Source: Clostridia bacterium (GTDB lineage Bacteria > Bacillota > Clostridia > Christensenellales > Aristaeellaceae). From it: 35,420 bases of DNA. Shown here piece by piece: positions 1 through 7,353 of this stretch. The notes beneath the pieces were generated by a model. The model made no database searches. It saw nothing but the letters and a program-made list of their open reading frames with translations, and was not told where the DNA came from. The stretch's first letter is position 1; each line of letters starts with the position of its first letter. The position numbers and the translations under genes are program-made. The stretch spans positions 1 to 35,420 of the forward strand of contig JAFUBA010000089.1 of assembly GCA_017460395.1 (NCBI GenBank). Reading direction: 5' to 3'.

Positions 1-1
1 C

Positions 2-334
2 TCTAACGGCTTTATTGCTTCTCTCGCAGCAGGAACAGTACAGATTCGTGTCAAGGAGACCGTTGACAATCTGGCGAGTGAAGCTGTTTCAATCACCGTC
101 CCAGAAGTGCTTCATATTAACGAACTCGTAGGTCCGTACCCCGGTGATAGACTCACCTGCGAATACTACGCCGGAGAAACATGGCAGGCTTTGGTCGACA
201 GATATGATTTGATTAAAGTTTACAGCGGCAGGGCGGCTTTCGGCAGTGATGGGTTTATCTATTACAAAGACAGGGGCAATGCCGTTCCGGTCACTGATCT
301 CGTAGATAACACAAGGACATACGAAGTTCAATAA
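2..334 (+). CDS. C-terminal end of a repeat-containing surface or secreted protein (5' partial)
   Basis: The reading frame is open from the first base of the window, so the start is missing; a GTG at 107 is internal to this frame. The first 35 visible residues resemble the short Ig-like unit AGTYYVRVKATDTTLAS of the adhesin encoded at 814, here AGTVQIRVKETVDNLAS. The tail after that has many Tyr and Gly residues and ends TYEVQ, with no sorting motif or membrane helix. It probably belongs to the same surface-protein cluster as the following lipoprotein, adhesin and sortase. Base composition is less GC-rich than the lipoprotein gene that follows. The exact family cannot be named from this fragment. 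Confidence 0.6.
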   Translation, partial: SNGFIASLAAGTVQIRVKETVDNLASEAVSITVPEVLHINELVGPYPGDRLTCEYYAGETWQALVDRYDLIKVYSGRAAFGSDGFIYYKDRGNAVPVTDLVDNTRTYEVQ

Positions 335-359
335 GCAGCGAAAGAAAGGCCGTGAGCCT

Positions 360-791
360 ATGAACCGAAAACCGAATATCCACGCGGCCTTTCTCACACT
401 TGCCCTTGCGCTCCTGCTGACCGCCTGCGGCGCGGGCGGCGACAGGGTGGAGCGGTTCGCCAAGGCCAATCCCGGCAGCGGCGCGAACATTGCCATACCG
501 GGCTATGAGACGTTGAGCTTTGCGGCAGGCAAGACCGCGCAGGCCGTGAACCTCAAAAATCCGCCGGAGAACGCCTGCACCTTCGTCCTCACCCTGACGC
601 TGGACGAGGACGGTACAACCCTCTGGACGGGCAAGACGCTTTCCCCCGGCGAGGCGTTCACCCGCATCACGCTGAACAGGGCGCTGGACGCGGGCGAGTA
701 CCCCGCGACGCTCCATTACGACTGCTTTTCCCTGCAAGACCACACCCCACTCAACGGAGCGGAGATCCAACTGACCATTGAAGTGAAATAA
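360..791 (+). CDS. Small predicted lipoprotein
   Basis: This 143-residue protein starts with a basic n-region, a hydrophobic stretch and the lipobox LTAC, so Cys23 is the likely lipid-modified residue and the protein should be held on the outer face of the membrane. The mature part is a single small domain with alternating beta-strand character (LTLTLDEDGTTLW, AEIQLTIEVK), which looks like one immunoglobulin-like fold, but I do not recognise the family. It sits 25 bp after the preceding surface-protein fragment and 22 bp before the VPKTG adhesin, so the three may be cotranscribed and the lipoprotein may help display or assemble the adhesin. The gene is visibly more GC-rich, especially at third codon positions, than both neighbours, which suggests separate acquisition. 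Confidence 0.75.
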   Translation: MNRKPNIHAAFLTLALALLLTACGAGGDRVERFAKANPGSGANIAIPGYETLSFAAGKTAQAVNLKNPPENACTFVLTLTLDEDGTTLWTGKTLSPGEAFTRITLNRALDAGEYPATLHYDCFSLQDHTPLNGAEIQLTIEVK

Positions 792-813
792 ACAATATGC
801 AAGAGGTGTGTAT

Positions 814-2676
814 ATGAAGATAAAAAGGATTTTGAGCATGACCTTTGCGCTGGTAATGCTGCTTGGGATGGCTGCCGGCATGAGCCAGACCGCGTATGCG
901 GAAGGTAATACAACGGAGATCACTCCGACGAAAACAAGCGGAACGATGACCATTACGCTAACCATAGCTGCTGCGCATAGTGTGACCGTCACGCCGGGCG
1001 AACATATGACCAAGACCGCAGATTCCGGCGAGGCGTCACAGAGCAATCTGTCCGGTGCAATGGCGGACGTGGTCTATACCGCGAATGAAGGTTATTATTT
1101 TCCGACAGATTACAACGTTACCGCTGTCAACGGCATCTCCGTAACCCGGAACAGCTATACACAGATAACTGTTTCCGGTACACCGACCGCTGATGCCACG
1201 ATCGCACTGACCGCACCGACGGCGAAGACAACGCCGGACGCGCCCACGACAGCCGCCGCGGCAGACTGCACGACCGCAGACAACAACGACGGAAAGCTCA
1301 CCGGCGTTACAACCGCTATGGAGTATAAGAAATCAGATGCGGCTGATTGGACTGCCGGAACAGACAGAGACATCACGGGTCTTGCTCCCGGAACCTACTA
1401 TGTGCGCGTAAAGGCAACCGATACGACCCTTGCCTCCGATAATCAGGAGCTGACAATCAAAGGATTCATTTCGTACACAGTGACCTTTAAGGTAGTGAAC
1501 GGCTCCTGGAATGATGAAGCCCTGACTGGCGAACAGACCGTGACCCTGACTGGGCACGAGGGCGATACGCTGAAGCTGGCGGAGAACCAAATCCCGGCAG
1601 TCGGCGGCAAGGCTGCCGCGAATTATAAGGCGGGCAGCTGGGATACCGAGCCCAGTACCGAAACGGCGATCACAGCGGCAACGACCTATACTTATTCTTA
1701 CGCCGCGAAGGATGGCATTAGCCAGACGGTCACCTTCAAGGTGGTCAACGGCTCCTGGGACGATGGAACAGCAGATGATAAGACGATTACGTTAATCGGC
1801 CATGAAGGGGACATACTGAAGCTTACAGCAGATCAAATTCCTGCGGTTGGCAGCAAGCCCGCCGCAAATTATCAGGCGGGCAGTTGGGATGTAACACCCA
1901 GTACGGAAAGTGCAATCGCAACCCCCACGACCTTTACCTACACTTATGAAGCAGTGATCTCCTACATCACTGCATCCGGCGACGGGCAGGAGTACCGAAT
2001 CGACAGCAACGGCGATCTGATCTTCACGATCAAGCGCAGCGTAAACGATGATCTGACCTTTGCCAATTTCCGTAGTGCGGCGTTGGACGGACAGACCCTG
2101 GGAACTGGTGATTATGAAACAGCGCAGGGCAGCCTGATCTTTACGCTGAAAGCAGCGAAGGCAGAAGCGCTGTCCTTGGGCACGCACACCCTGACCTTCA
2201 CGTTCTCAGATGGCACGGCTACCGCTACATTCACCGTGCGGCCTGTTGCGGGCAGCTTTGAGGACGTGGCAACACCCAGCAAAACCTTCACCTTCAAGAA
2301 GGTATGGGAAGGCGGCAGCGAAAAGAGTATTGACTTCACCCTGTATAAGCTGGGCGATACCGTGTATCATCACGGCTTTGACAAAAAGATCATCAGCAAG
2401 ACAGAATGGCAGTATAACGCCTGGTTCTCCGAAGCAGTGGCCTGCTATGTGATCGAGGAGCCTGTGGAGGGCTACAAGACCCGGTATGAAAACGTGGGCG
2501 TGTATGCCGGGATCACGGATCGCTGCTGTGATGGCGGCACCATCGTGAATTACAAGGTGCCCAAGACCGGAGATGAAGCGGATCTGACGCTTTGGCTGGG
2601 CTGCGTGCTGGCTGGTCTGACGATCATTTCCATCGCTGTCTATGCTGGAAAACGGAAGAAAGCCCACAGCAGATAA
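814..2676 (+). CDS. Cell-wall-anchored adhesin with InlB-like repeats and a VPKTG sorting signal
   Basis: The 620-residue product has a Sec signal peptide (KIKRILSMTFALVMLLGMAAG, cleaved near AYAEG). A Thr/Ala-rich region follows, then a short Ig-like unit, then two tandem repeats of about 75 residues at roughly 221-298 and 305-380. Both repeats begin VTFKVVNGSW and share the block AANYxAGSWD, like InlB B-repeat / Flg_new modules. A Cna-B-like domain (FTFKKVWEGG to VIEEPVEGY) precedes the C-terminal sorting signal: VPKTGDE, a hydrophobic helix and the basic tail KRKKAHSR. VPKTG is a variant of LPXTG. The class B sortase 66 bp downstream is the obvious candidate for anchoring it. ATG 814 was chosen because AAGAGG lies 7 nt upstream; a GTG at 808 is in frame but overlaps the spacer. 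Confidence 0.85.
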   Translation: MKIKRILSMTFALVMLLGMAAGMSQTAYAEGNTTEITPTKTSGTMTITLTIAAAHSVTVTPGEHMTKTADSGEASQSNLSGAMADVVYTANEGYYFPTDYNVTAVNGISVTRNSYTQITVSGTPTADATIALTAPTAKTTPDAPTTAAAADCTTADNNDGKLTGVTTAMEYKKSDAADWTAGTDRDITGLAPGTYYVRVKATDTTLASDNQELTIKGFISYTVTFKVVNGSWNDEALTGEQTVTLTGHEGDTLKLAENQIPAVGGKAAANYKAGSWDTEPSTETAITAATTYTYSYAAKDGISQTVTFKVVNGSWDDGTADDKTITLIGHEGDILKLTADQIPAVGSKPAANYQAGSWDVTPSTESAIATPTTFTYTYEAVISYITASGDGQEYRIDSNGDLIFTIKRSVNDDLTFANFRSAALDGQTLGTGDYETAQGSLIFTLKAAKAEALSLGTHTLTFTFSDGTATATFTVRPVAGSFEDVATPSKTFTFKKVWEGGSEKSIDFTLYKLGDTVYHHGFDKKIISKTEWQYNAWFSEAVACYVIEEPVEGYKTRYENVGVYAGITDRCCDGGTIVNYKVPKTGDEADLTLWLGCVLAGLTIISIAVYAGKRKKAHSR

Positions 2677-2689
2677 TCGCATTCTCAGT

Positions 2690-2721
2690 AGGGCATATCA
2701 GTGAAAGCGCTGATATGCCCT
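2690..2721 (+). terminator. Hairpin between the adhesin and sortase genes (attenuator-like)
   Basis: AGGGCATATCAG at 2690-2701 is perfectly complementary to CTGATATGCCCT at 2710-2721, with an 8-nt loop. The T-rich stretch after it is weak (GCTTCTTTA), so it may only partly terminate or may protect the adhesin mRNA, giving less sortase than adhesin. The sortase ribosome binding site lies just downstream at 2729-2735. Confidence 0.55.
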
Positions 2722-2741
2722 GCTTCTTTAGGAGATACACG

Positions 2742-3716
2742 ATGCAAAAATGGCAGCTAAGGCAAAACAGACCACGCAGACACAGGAAGAAGAGCCGTTT
2801 TCAGCATTTCTGTTGGGGACGGCTGCTTGCGGTGCTGCCGGGTGCGGTGCTGCTGCTGTTTGGCGTGATTAGCCTGATCGGGTACGGCAGGGATTGGATA
2901 GGTACCCGGAATACGTCCAAAGAATTGCAAACCGTTTACTATGACGCGCCAACAGATGAACCTACCTTGACGACAGAAGCACCCTCCTCAACGCCTGCAC
3001 CAAAGGAAACGGCAGTGCCCACGGTATCACCTGTTCCGACATCTTCTCCCGCTCCCAGACTGGAAGCAATGGCCTATCCCAACAATCCCAAGCTGACCAT
3101 CAGCAGCCGCTTCAAAGCCCTACTGCGGGAAAGCAAGTATATCATGGGCTGGGTGAACATGGGCAAGCTGGTGGATGAGCCGGTGATGCAGCGGGATGAT
3201 GTATTCTATCTGACCCATGATGCTGCGGGCAAGGAAAACGTGAACGGCGCAATCTTCCTGGAAGCCTCCATCGGGATCAAGACCCGTCCTTACACTTATA
3301 TCCTGTATGGGCACAATATGAAAACCGGAGCCATGTTCGGCAGTCTGCGGAACTATGAAAACCGAAACTTTTATCACGCCGATCCTTTTATTACCTTTGA
3401 TACCTTGTACGAGGATGGGCGTTATGTCATCTTTGCCGTGGGCAGCATCAGCACTGAGGAATACGGCAGGCATTATGTGGATTTCCACAACCTGAAATCC
3501 ACTGACCGTGAAAAACGGCAAGCATCTATTGACGCCCTGATTTCAGCATCCGTGTTCACCTGTCCCATCGACGTGCAAGTTGACGACCAAATTCTGCTTC
3601 TGGTTACCTGTACGGAAAAGGATCAGGATCGCCGGGTGGTGGTAGCTCGACGGGTACGGGATGGGGAGGATGAAGCCACACTCAAGAAAACCGTTGAAAG
3701 AAGCCGAAAACGATAA
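2742..3716 (+). CDS. Class B sortase
   Basis: This 324-residue membrane transpeptidase cleaves a sorting motif and joins the substrate to cell wall or to another subunit. ATG 2742 follows TAGGAGA at 2729-2735, so about 50 in-frame upstream codons that overlap the adhesin gene are rejected. The N-terminus is basic, then one membrane helix (LLAVLPGAVLLLFGVISLI). A Thr/Pro-rich linker leads to the sortase domain. Catalytic residues are visible: His191 in LYGHNM, Cys290 in LLVTCTE and an Arg at 297-298 in DQDRRV. An insert with long helices before the Cys is typical of class B. Its likely substrate is the VPKTG adhesin immediately upstream. The sorting motif is not the NPQTN type of the classical iron-linked SrtB, so it may belong to the pilus or adhesin-linked SrtB group. 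Confidence 0.9.
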   Translation: MQKWQLRQNRPRRHRKKSRFQHFCWGRLLAVLPGAVLLLFGVISLIGYGRDWIGTRNTSKELQTVYYDAPTDEPTLTTEAPSSTPAPKETAVPTVSPVPTSSPAPRLEAMAYPNNPKLTISSRFKALLRESKYIMGWVNMGKLVDEPVMQRDDVFYLTHDAAGKENVNGAIFLEASIGIKTRPYTYILYGHNMKTGAMFGSLRNYENRNFYHADPFITFDTLYEDGRYVIFAVGSISTEEYGRHYVDFHNLKSTDREKRQASIDALISASVFTCPIDVQVDDQILLLVTCTEKDQDRRVVVARRVRDGEDEATLKKTVERSRKR

Positions 3717-3727
3717 AGGACAAAAGA

Positions 3728-3770
3728 AACCTGTAATTCTGACGCAAATCAGGATTGCAGGTTATTTTTT
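3728..3770 (+). terminator. Rho-independent terminator after the sortase gene
   Basis: A 15-bp stem (3728-3742 with 3749-3763, two G-U pairs) and loop CGCAAA are followed by A and TTTTTT at 3765-3770. It ends the plus-strand surface-protein operon, and it lies exactly at the 3' end of the truncated integrase on the other strand. Confidence 0.85.
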
Positions 3771-4161
3771 ACCCAAATTTCATTTTACCCCTTGACAAAT
3801 GAGCTCTCAGCAACTGCAGATAATACTTCTCCAGGGTGCGGGTGGTAATGTCGCTGAGCTTGGTTTTTCCGAGCATGGGTTCGATATAATTCCTGATCAG
3901 CGACGTGTTGGCGTTATAGGCGGAAATCGACCACTTGGTTTTCCCGTACAGACTGATGTATTCAGACATCAGCTCAGAAACCGTGCGGCAATCGGGGATC
4001 GTGAATTCCCCAATCGTCTGGGTGTATTCCACTTCCGATCTGCGGTTCTTTGCCGCCTCATACGTGTCAAAAGTCTGCCACTTCTGGCGGCGCTTCCCAT
4101 CAGGACTGTCAACCATATAGACCACGCAGAACTTACCGTTGCGCTTAACAATGGATGCCAT
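3769..4161 (-). pseudogene. int (fragment): Truncated tyrosine recombinase (integrase), DNA-binding half only
   Basis: ATG 4161 follows GGAGGAAA at a good distance and gives 130 residues. The first 50 residues are an arm-type DNA-binding domain (MASIVKRNGKFCVVYMV, then KWQTFDTYEAAKNRR). The rest is the start of the SAM-like core-binding domain (TVSELMSEYISLYG to RTLEKYYLQLL). Tn916-type integrases have about 400 residues. Here the homology stops after LLRAHLSRG, followed by KMKFG and a stop codon, so the whole catalytic domain with its Arg-His-Arg-Tyr residues is missing. It overlaps the upstream HTH gene by 17 nt, as in a working operon. The fragment cannot catalyse recombination; it could still bind arm sites and act as a competitor or regulator, but decay is the simpler reading. 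Confidence 0.8.
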
Positions 4162-4963
4162 GATCGTTTCCTCCTTCAAGATAGATGTAGAGAGCTTTGT
4201 AGTACTGGACAAACCAGGTTGTCCCCATCTTTTTACTGTCAGGGTCATAGCATTTCAGCAACCGGTAAATTGTCTTCGGGTTCGCCTGAAGCCTTGTGGC
4301 TACCTCTGTGGGGGTAACAAACTCATTCCATGGGCTGAGATTCGGCATCTCGCTCGTGGGCAACAGGTGATAATCCGACTGCCCAACGTACCAGTCGCAG
4401 AAGCTGTTCATTGTGATCCTCGGCTTTTGGGCAATCCGGATCAATTCCAGCTTATCCTTTGCTGAATACCAGAGCTTCCATGCATTCCGACGGTCAATGC
4501 CTACCAGCCGGCCCATATCCGGAACGGTCATGGAGGACAAGATGCCTGTCAGATCGTGTGCCCTGTCCTCTGCATTCCGATACCAGTTCTGGGAATCGTA
4601 CCAGGTATCAAAGAGCGTTTTCGGAATGCGAAACTTGCCCCCGATATTCAGGGTCAGGAGCCCAACTTTCTGGATCATTTCCAGCGCGGTGTCTTTGTTG
4701 ATGGCCAGCATATCGGCAATTTCCTGGACGGTATATAACTGCTCCCGCAGTTTCGTTCCGGGCAGAGGGCCGTCAACCTTCTTGTACCAGTCCTGCCTGT
4801 CATACCACTCCTCAAAACTGGCTTTCACAATGCGGGTCTTTCCTGCAAGCTGCACCGTTTCAAAGTTGTGCTTATGCAGGAGATAGTAGCTTTCCGTTTT
4901 TTTGAGACCCAGCAACCGCCCCATATCCAGGACCGACATGGTGGTCGCTTCATCGTTGGTCAT
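4145..4963 (-). CDS. DNA-binding protein with four tandem excisionase-type HTH units
   Basis: The 272-residue product contains four divergent copies of one unit, at about 8-62, 76-130, 142-199 and 215-266. Each starts with a T/V-x-(E/D)-(I/M/V)-(A/G)-x-x-L-type helix-turn-helix and the first three close with F-x-x-WY-x-x-Q-x-(W/D)-Y. This is the fold of MerR/Xis-like HTH_17 proteins, normally present once. It lies between an excisionase-like gene and the integrase fragment on the same strand and overlaps the integrase start, which points to a role in recombination control or in organising a multi-site nucleoprotein complex. No other enzymatic motif is visible. ATG 4963 has AAGGGAG about 10 nt upstream. 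Confidence 0.75.
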   Translation of the reverse strand: MTNDEATTMSVLDMGRLLGLKKTESYYLLHKHNFETVQLAGKTRIVKASFEEWYDRQDWYKKVDGPLPGTKLREQLYTVQEIADMLAINKDTALEMIQKVGLLTLNIGGKFRIPKTLFDTWYDSQNWYRNAEDRAHDLTGILSSMTVPDMGRLVGIDRRNAWKLWYSAKDKLELIRIAQKPRITMNSFCDWYVGQSDYHLLPTSEMPNLSPWNEFVTPTEVATRLQANPKTIYRLLKCYDPDSKKMGTTWFVQYYKALYIYLEGGNDHGIHC

Positions 4964-4985
4964 GCGCAGATCACTCCCTTCCGTG

Positions 4986-5048
4986 TGCTAATAAATATAA
5001 TAGTCTGACCGCCGCCAAACTTTTAGTCTGTCGCCGCCTTTATTAGCA
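4986..5048. repeat. Inverted TGCTAATAAA arms around two direct repeats, between the xis-like and HTH genes
   Basis: TGCTAATAAA at 4986-4995 and its exact complement TTTATTAGCA at 5039-5048 flank two direct repeats, TAGTCTGACCGCCGCC (5001-5016) and TAGTCTGTCGCCGCC (5024-5038), whose starts are 23 bp apart. The spacing of about two helical turns and the position between two DNA-binding protein genes suggest a binding site for one of them. Confidence 0.6.
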
Positions 5049-5058
5049 GCGGGCAGCG

Positions 5059-5277
5059 TCACTGTGCGTTCATCCATGCATGGAAGCTTTCCTTGGGAAT
5101 CCGGTAACCGACGCTGCTGATCCGGATGGCCGGGAAAGCATGACTGCGGATCAGGGAGTAAACTGCTTTGCGGCCAACACCCAGGATGCTCATAAGTTCT
5201 TCTACGGTGTAGCAGAGACGTTCCTGATGAACTTCTGGTTCTGGGGCTGCGGGCATCTGGTTCAGATTCATCTGCAT
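5059..5277 (-). CDS. Excisionase-like DNA-binding protein
   Basis: This 72-residue protein consists of one HTH_17 domain (about residues 20-70): YTVEELMSILGVGRKAVYSL for the helix-turn-helix, then a wing with FPAIRI and YRIPKESFHAWM. Such proteins bend DNA and bias integrases toward excision, or act as small regulators. AAGGAG lies 8 nt before ATG 5277. It is the first gene of the minus-strand group xis - four-HTH protein - integrase fragment, which supports the excision role. Its upstream region carries one copy of the two-block element also found before the zinc-ribbon gene at 12854. Because the linked integrase is broken, it may now act only as a regulator. Confidence 0.75.
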   Translation of the reverse strand: MQMNLNQMPAAPEPEVHQERLCYTVEELMSILGVGRKAVYSLIRSHAFPAIRISSVGYRIPKESFHAWMNAQ

Positions 5278-5318
5278 AACTTTTTCTCCTTGCTTGTGTT
5301 GTGGAGGTTTTTCCCTCG

Positions 5319-5356
5319 CATACCCACATGTGCTTTGAAAGGCAAAATGGCTAAAA
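5319..5356 (-). promoter_or_regulatory. Two-block upstream element, copy A (before the excisionase-like gene)
   Basis: Read on the minus strand it is TTTTAGCCATTTTGCC, 8 nt, then CACATGTGGGTATG, ending 42 nt before ATG 5277. Both blocks are identical to copy B at 12783-12820, while the 8 nt between differ. Fixed spacing and equal placement upstream of a start codon suggest a shared promoter or a two-site operator. The blocks could hold a -35-like TTTGCC and a -10-like TATGCG separated by 18 nt. No gene lies between 5278 and 5463; apart from this element that stretch holds only the terminator at 5396-5447. Confidence 0.6.
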
Positions 5357-5395
5357 GCCAGAAGACTTTTTTCTGAGTTTTGAAGTCATGCAGGC

Positions 5396-5447
5396 AAAAA
5401 GATCCCCTTCGGAATCCTGAAAATCAGGTGATCCGAAGGGGATTTTT
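5396..5447 (-). terminator. Terminator after the HD-domain gene, bidirectional in form
   Basis: ATCCCCTTCGGA at 5402-5413 pairs perfectly with TCCGAAGGGGAT at 5432-5443, with an inner CCTG/CAGG hairpin. A run of T follows the stem on each strand (TTTTT). It closes the minus-strand operon ending at 5464 and isolates it from the excisionase promoter region. Confidence 0.85.
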
Positions 5448-5463
5448 ACGTTTTTGGCGTGTT

Positions 5464-6033
5464 TCAGCGCTTCAGAAGGTAAGTCGCAGCTTCATCAGCA
5501 ACGTGGATGACCCAGGCGAGCGGAAAAGCCTGAAATGCATTGCTGCTGTCCCGGATGGCATCTCCGCCAGGTGTTGCGCCCATATGGCAGTTGATGGCCG
5601 CGGCCTCATCGGTCTTCAGCTTCATGAACTGCTGCACCAGAAAAACGGATTTGGAGCCGTGACCGCCGAAGCAGTATTTTTCCTCAATGGTATAGCAAGG
5701 CACTTCCTGCCATTCACCGTTGATTTTCTGATTTCGGGTATCTTTTCGGTAGAAATTCACCTTGCATAGATCGTGGAACAGAGCGGCGATGATGACACTC
5801 TCTTCTGCCAGCTGCAGTTCGTAGCCTGCCATTGCTTTCTTTGCCATGCGGTAAACATCCAGGGAATGCTCGCACAGTCCGCCTTCATATGCACCGTGAT
5901 AGCGCGTGCTTGCAGGTGCTGTGAAAAAGTCTGATTTCTGAAGCCAGGAAAGCAGATCCTCCAGCCCGTCCCGGTGAACATGATCCCTGCACAGGGTAAG
6001 GAATTCCTGTTTCTGCTTTTCAATATCAGGCAT
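5464..6033 (-). CDS. HD-domain phosphohydrolase-like protein
   Basis: The 189-residue product has the metal-binding pattern of HD-superfamily hydrolases: His56 in GGLCEHSLDV, His87-Asp88 in ALFHDLCK, then GGHGSKS and a further His in NCHMG near residue 150, followed by the Asp of HVADEAATYL. HD proteins of this size usually cleave phosphate esters, often nucleotides. Similar genes are common in phages and conjugative elements of Firmicutes, but the substrate here cannot be told from sequence. It is the last gene of the repressor-led minus operon and overlaps the 80-residue ORF upstream by 8 nt, so the two are probably translationally coupled. Confidence 0.75.
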   Translation of the reverse strand: MPDIEKQKQEFLTLCRDHVHRDGLEDLLSWLQKSDFFTAPASTRYHGAYEGGLCEHSLDVYRMAKKAMAGYELQLAEESVIIAALFHDLCKVNFYRKDTRNQKINGEWQEVPCYTIEEKYCFGGHGSKSVFLVQQFMKLKTDEAAAINCHMGATPGGDAIRDSSNAFQAFPLAWVIHVADEAATYLLKR

Positions 6034-6268
6034 ATATACACCTCAAATCATTATATACATCGACAACATCGATATAGGTGAGTTCGTCAACCCGGTTTTG
6101 CTGCAAATGTGTCCAGGCATTGTCCACCACATCCTCTCGCTCCCTGCCGATCGGATCCCGGTGATGGCAGGTATGGAAATACTCCTCCTCTTCCAGAAGA
6201 ACATCTGCAATCAGATCATGTATAAACATTTTCTGGTACCAGCCTTTGCGTTCAGTGCTGTCCATCAT
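6026..6268 (-). CDS. Small acidic protein of unknown function
   Basis: An 80-residue, acidic and Tyr/His-rich protein with no membrane segment. It contains the pattern LLEEEEYFHTCHHRD near the middle and ends VDVYNDLRCIYA. I do not recognise a family. Two consecutive ATG codons begin the frame (6268 and 6265), 9 nt after the stop codon of the WYL gene, and its end overlaps the HD-domain gene by 8 nt. This tight packing is the main evidence that it is a real gene. Confidence 0.6.
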   Translation of the reverse strand: MMDSTERKGWYQKMFIHDLIADVLLEEEEYFHTCHHRDPIGREREDVVDNAWTHLQQNRVDELTYIDVVDVYNDLRCIYA

Positions 6269-6277
6269 TCCTGCTCC

Positions 6278-7276
6278 TCATTCACAATCTTCCAGAGCAC
6301 GCATCAGGCGCTCCCGGTACATCTGCCGGGCTTCCTCCGGGCCTTCAACTCGCATCCGTCCGACATATTCAAAGACCCATCCCCAGAATGTATCGCTTGC
6401 ATTCACATGAACTGTGGCCCGAAAATGGTTCTGATCGCTGCGCTGAAAGGAAAAGTCTTCCCCAAAACGGTCGATCATGTTGCTCATTAGGGAATCGTCA
6501 CAGCGAAGGATCACGTCCATCTCCGGCCCGGTGCCATACATCTTGGTCAGCGTGCCGTAATAGTACTGCGGGTCAAAATCCTCGGGCCTGGGAACAGCGC
6601 CTGCATCTAGCAGCTTCGGGATCGCCATGCGGTCAATCCGGAAGGTACGGACGGCTTCACGGTTATCGGCCCAGCCCACAAGGTAATACCGGTCATCTTT
6701 CCAGATGGTCATGTAGGGCGACACTGTGTAGACCTCGCCACCATGGCGCATGACCCGGTTCCGGTTTCCATCAAAGGTATAGTGCTGGAAGGAAATCTTC
6801 TTCTTTTCGTTAATTGCCTGGTTGATCACATCAATGGTCAGGAAAATCTGGTGATTCTCCGACTTGGCGACCTTCCCGGTATAGACGGAGGTGCACAGTT
6901 TTTCCGCCTCATGACAGCTGGACAGTCCGGCAATCTTCTGCATCAAACACTCAGTTTTCCTCGGACTGATAAAGACGGATGATTCAACGGCATCCATCAG
7001 CGTGCGAAGCTCTGCAATGTCCAGTTCCCGGCATCCATAATGATAGTAGTTTTTTCGGCCCTCTCTGGTGCGGATCACATCAAAGCCATATTCGCACAGG
7101 ACATCAATATCCCGGCTGATCACATGCCGATCCGTACCATGGCCCGTTTCGGCACATAAATCCGCCAGCTCCTGCTGAGAAATCCTGTGCTCATCATCCG
7201 TGTTATGAATCAGATGCTGCAGAATAAAGAGCAGGCGGTCTTTACTCTTTACACGCTCCGTTGGCAATCTGGTCAC
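6278..7276 (-). CDS. WYL-domain transcriptional regulator
   Basis: The 332-residue protein has an N-terminal winged helix-turn-helix (about 10-75: DRLLFILQHLI, QQELADLC, VISRDIDVLCEYGFDV). A WYL domain follows at about 150-235 (KKISFQHYTF, TVSPYMTIWKDDRYYLVGW, FRIDRM), and a C-terminal WCX-type extension. WYL regulators sense a ligand, often a nucleotide or nucleic acid, and many control phage defence or DNA-damage genes. Start is GTG 7276 with GGAGAGG just upstream. A terminator at 7334-7353 separates it from the upstream gene, so it may be partly independent of the repressor promoter. With the S24 repressor it gives this block two regulators of different type. Confidence 0.85.
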   Translation of the reverse strand: MTRLPTERVKSKDRLLFILQHLIHNTDDEHRISQQELADLCAETGHGTDRHVISRDIDVLCEYGFDVIRTREGRKNYYHYGCRELDIAELRTLMDAVESSVFISPRKTECLMQKIAGLSSCHEAEKLCTSVYTGKVAKSENHQIFLTIDVINQAINEKKKISFQHYTFDGNRNRVMRHGGEVYTVSPYMTIWKDDRYYLVGWADNREAVRTFRIDRMAIPKLLDAGAVPRPEDFDPQYYYGTLTKMYGTGPEMDVILRCDDSLMSNMIDRFGEDFSFQRSDQNHFRATVHVNASDTFWGWVFEYVGRMRVEGPEEARQMYRERLMRALEDCE

Positions 7277-7333
7277 ATCCTCTCCTGATTGCGGGGCAGC
7301 CTGTTATGAGAAGCTGCCTCCTGGGGAACCGGG

Positions 7334-7353
7334 AAAAAAGCCTGCCTTCAGGC
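7334..7353 (-). terminator. Short terminator between the 90-residue ORF and the WYL gene
   Basis: On the minus strand GCCTG - AAGG - CAGGC is followed by TTTTTT (7339-7334). The stop codon of the upstream ORF lies inside the stem, so a ribosome finishing that ORF would open the hairpin. The stem is only 5 bp and may be leaky. Confidence 0.55.

Noticed and set aside
291-1046. 251-codon minus-strand open frame
   Set aside because: It spans the lipoprotein and the adhesin start on the other strand, both of which have signal peptides and good binding sites.
1468-1955. Tandem repeat in the adhesin as a non-coding repeat
   Set aside because: It is two protein repeats in frame, so it is explained by domain duplication.
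3764-3800. GGGTAAAA-like repeats near the integrase end as an attachment site
   Set aside because: Only two short AT-rich words next to a terminator; no second copy at another element end is available in the window.
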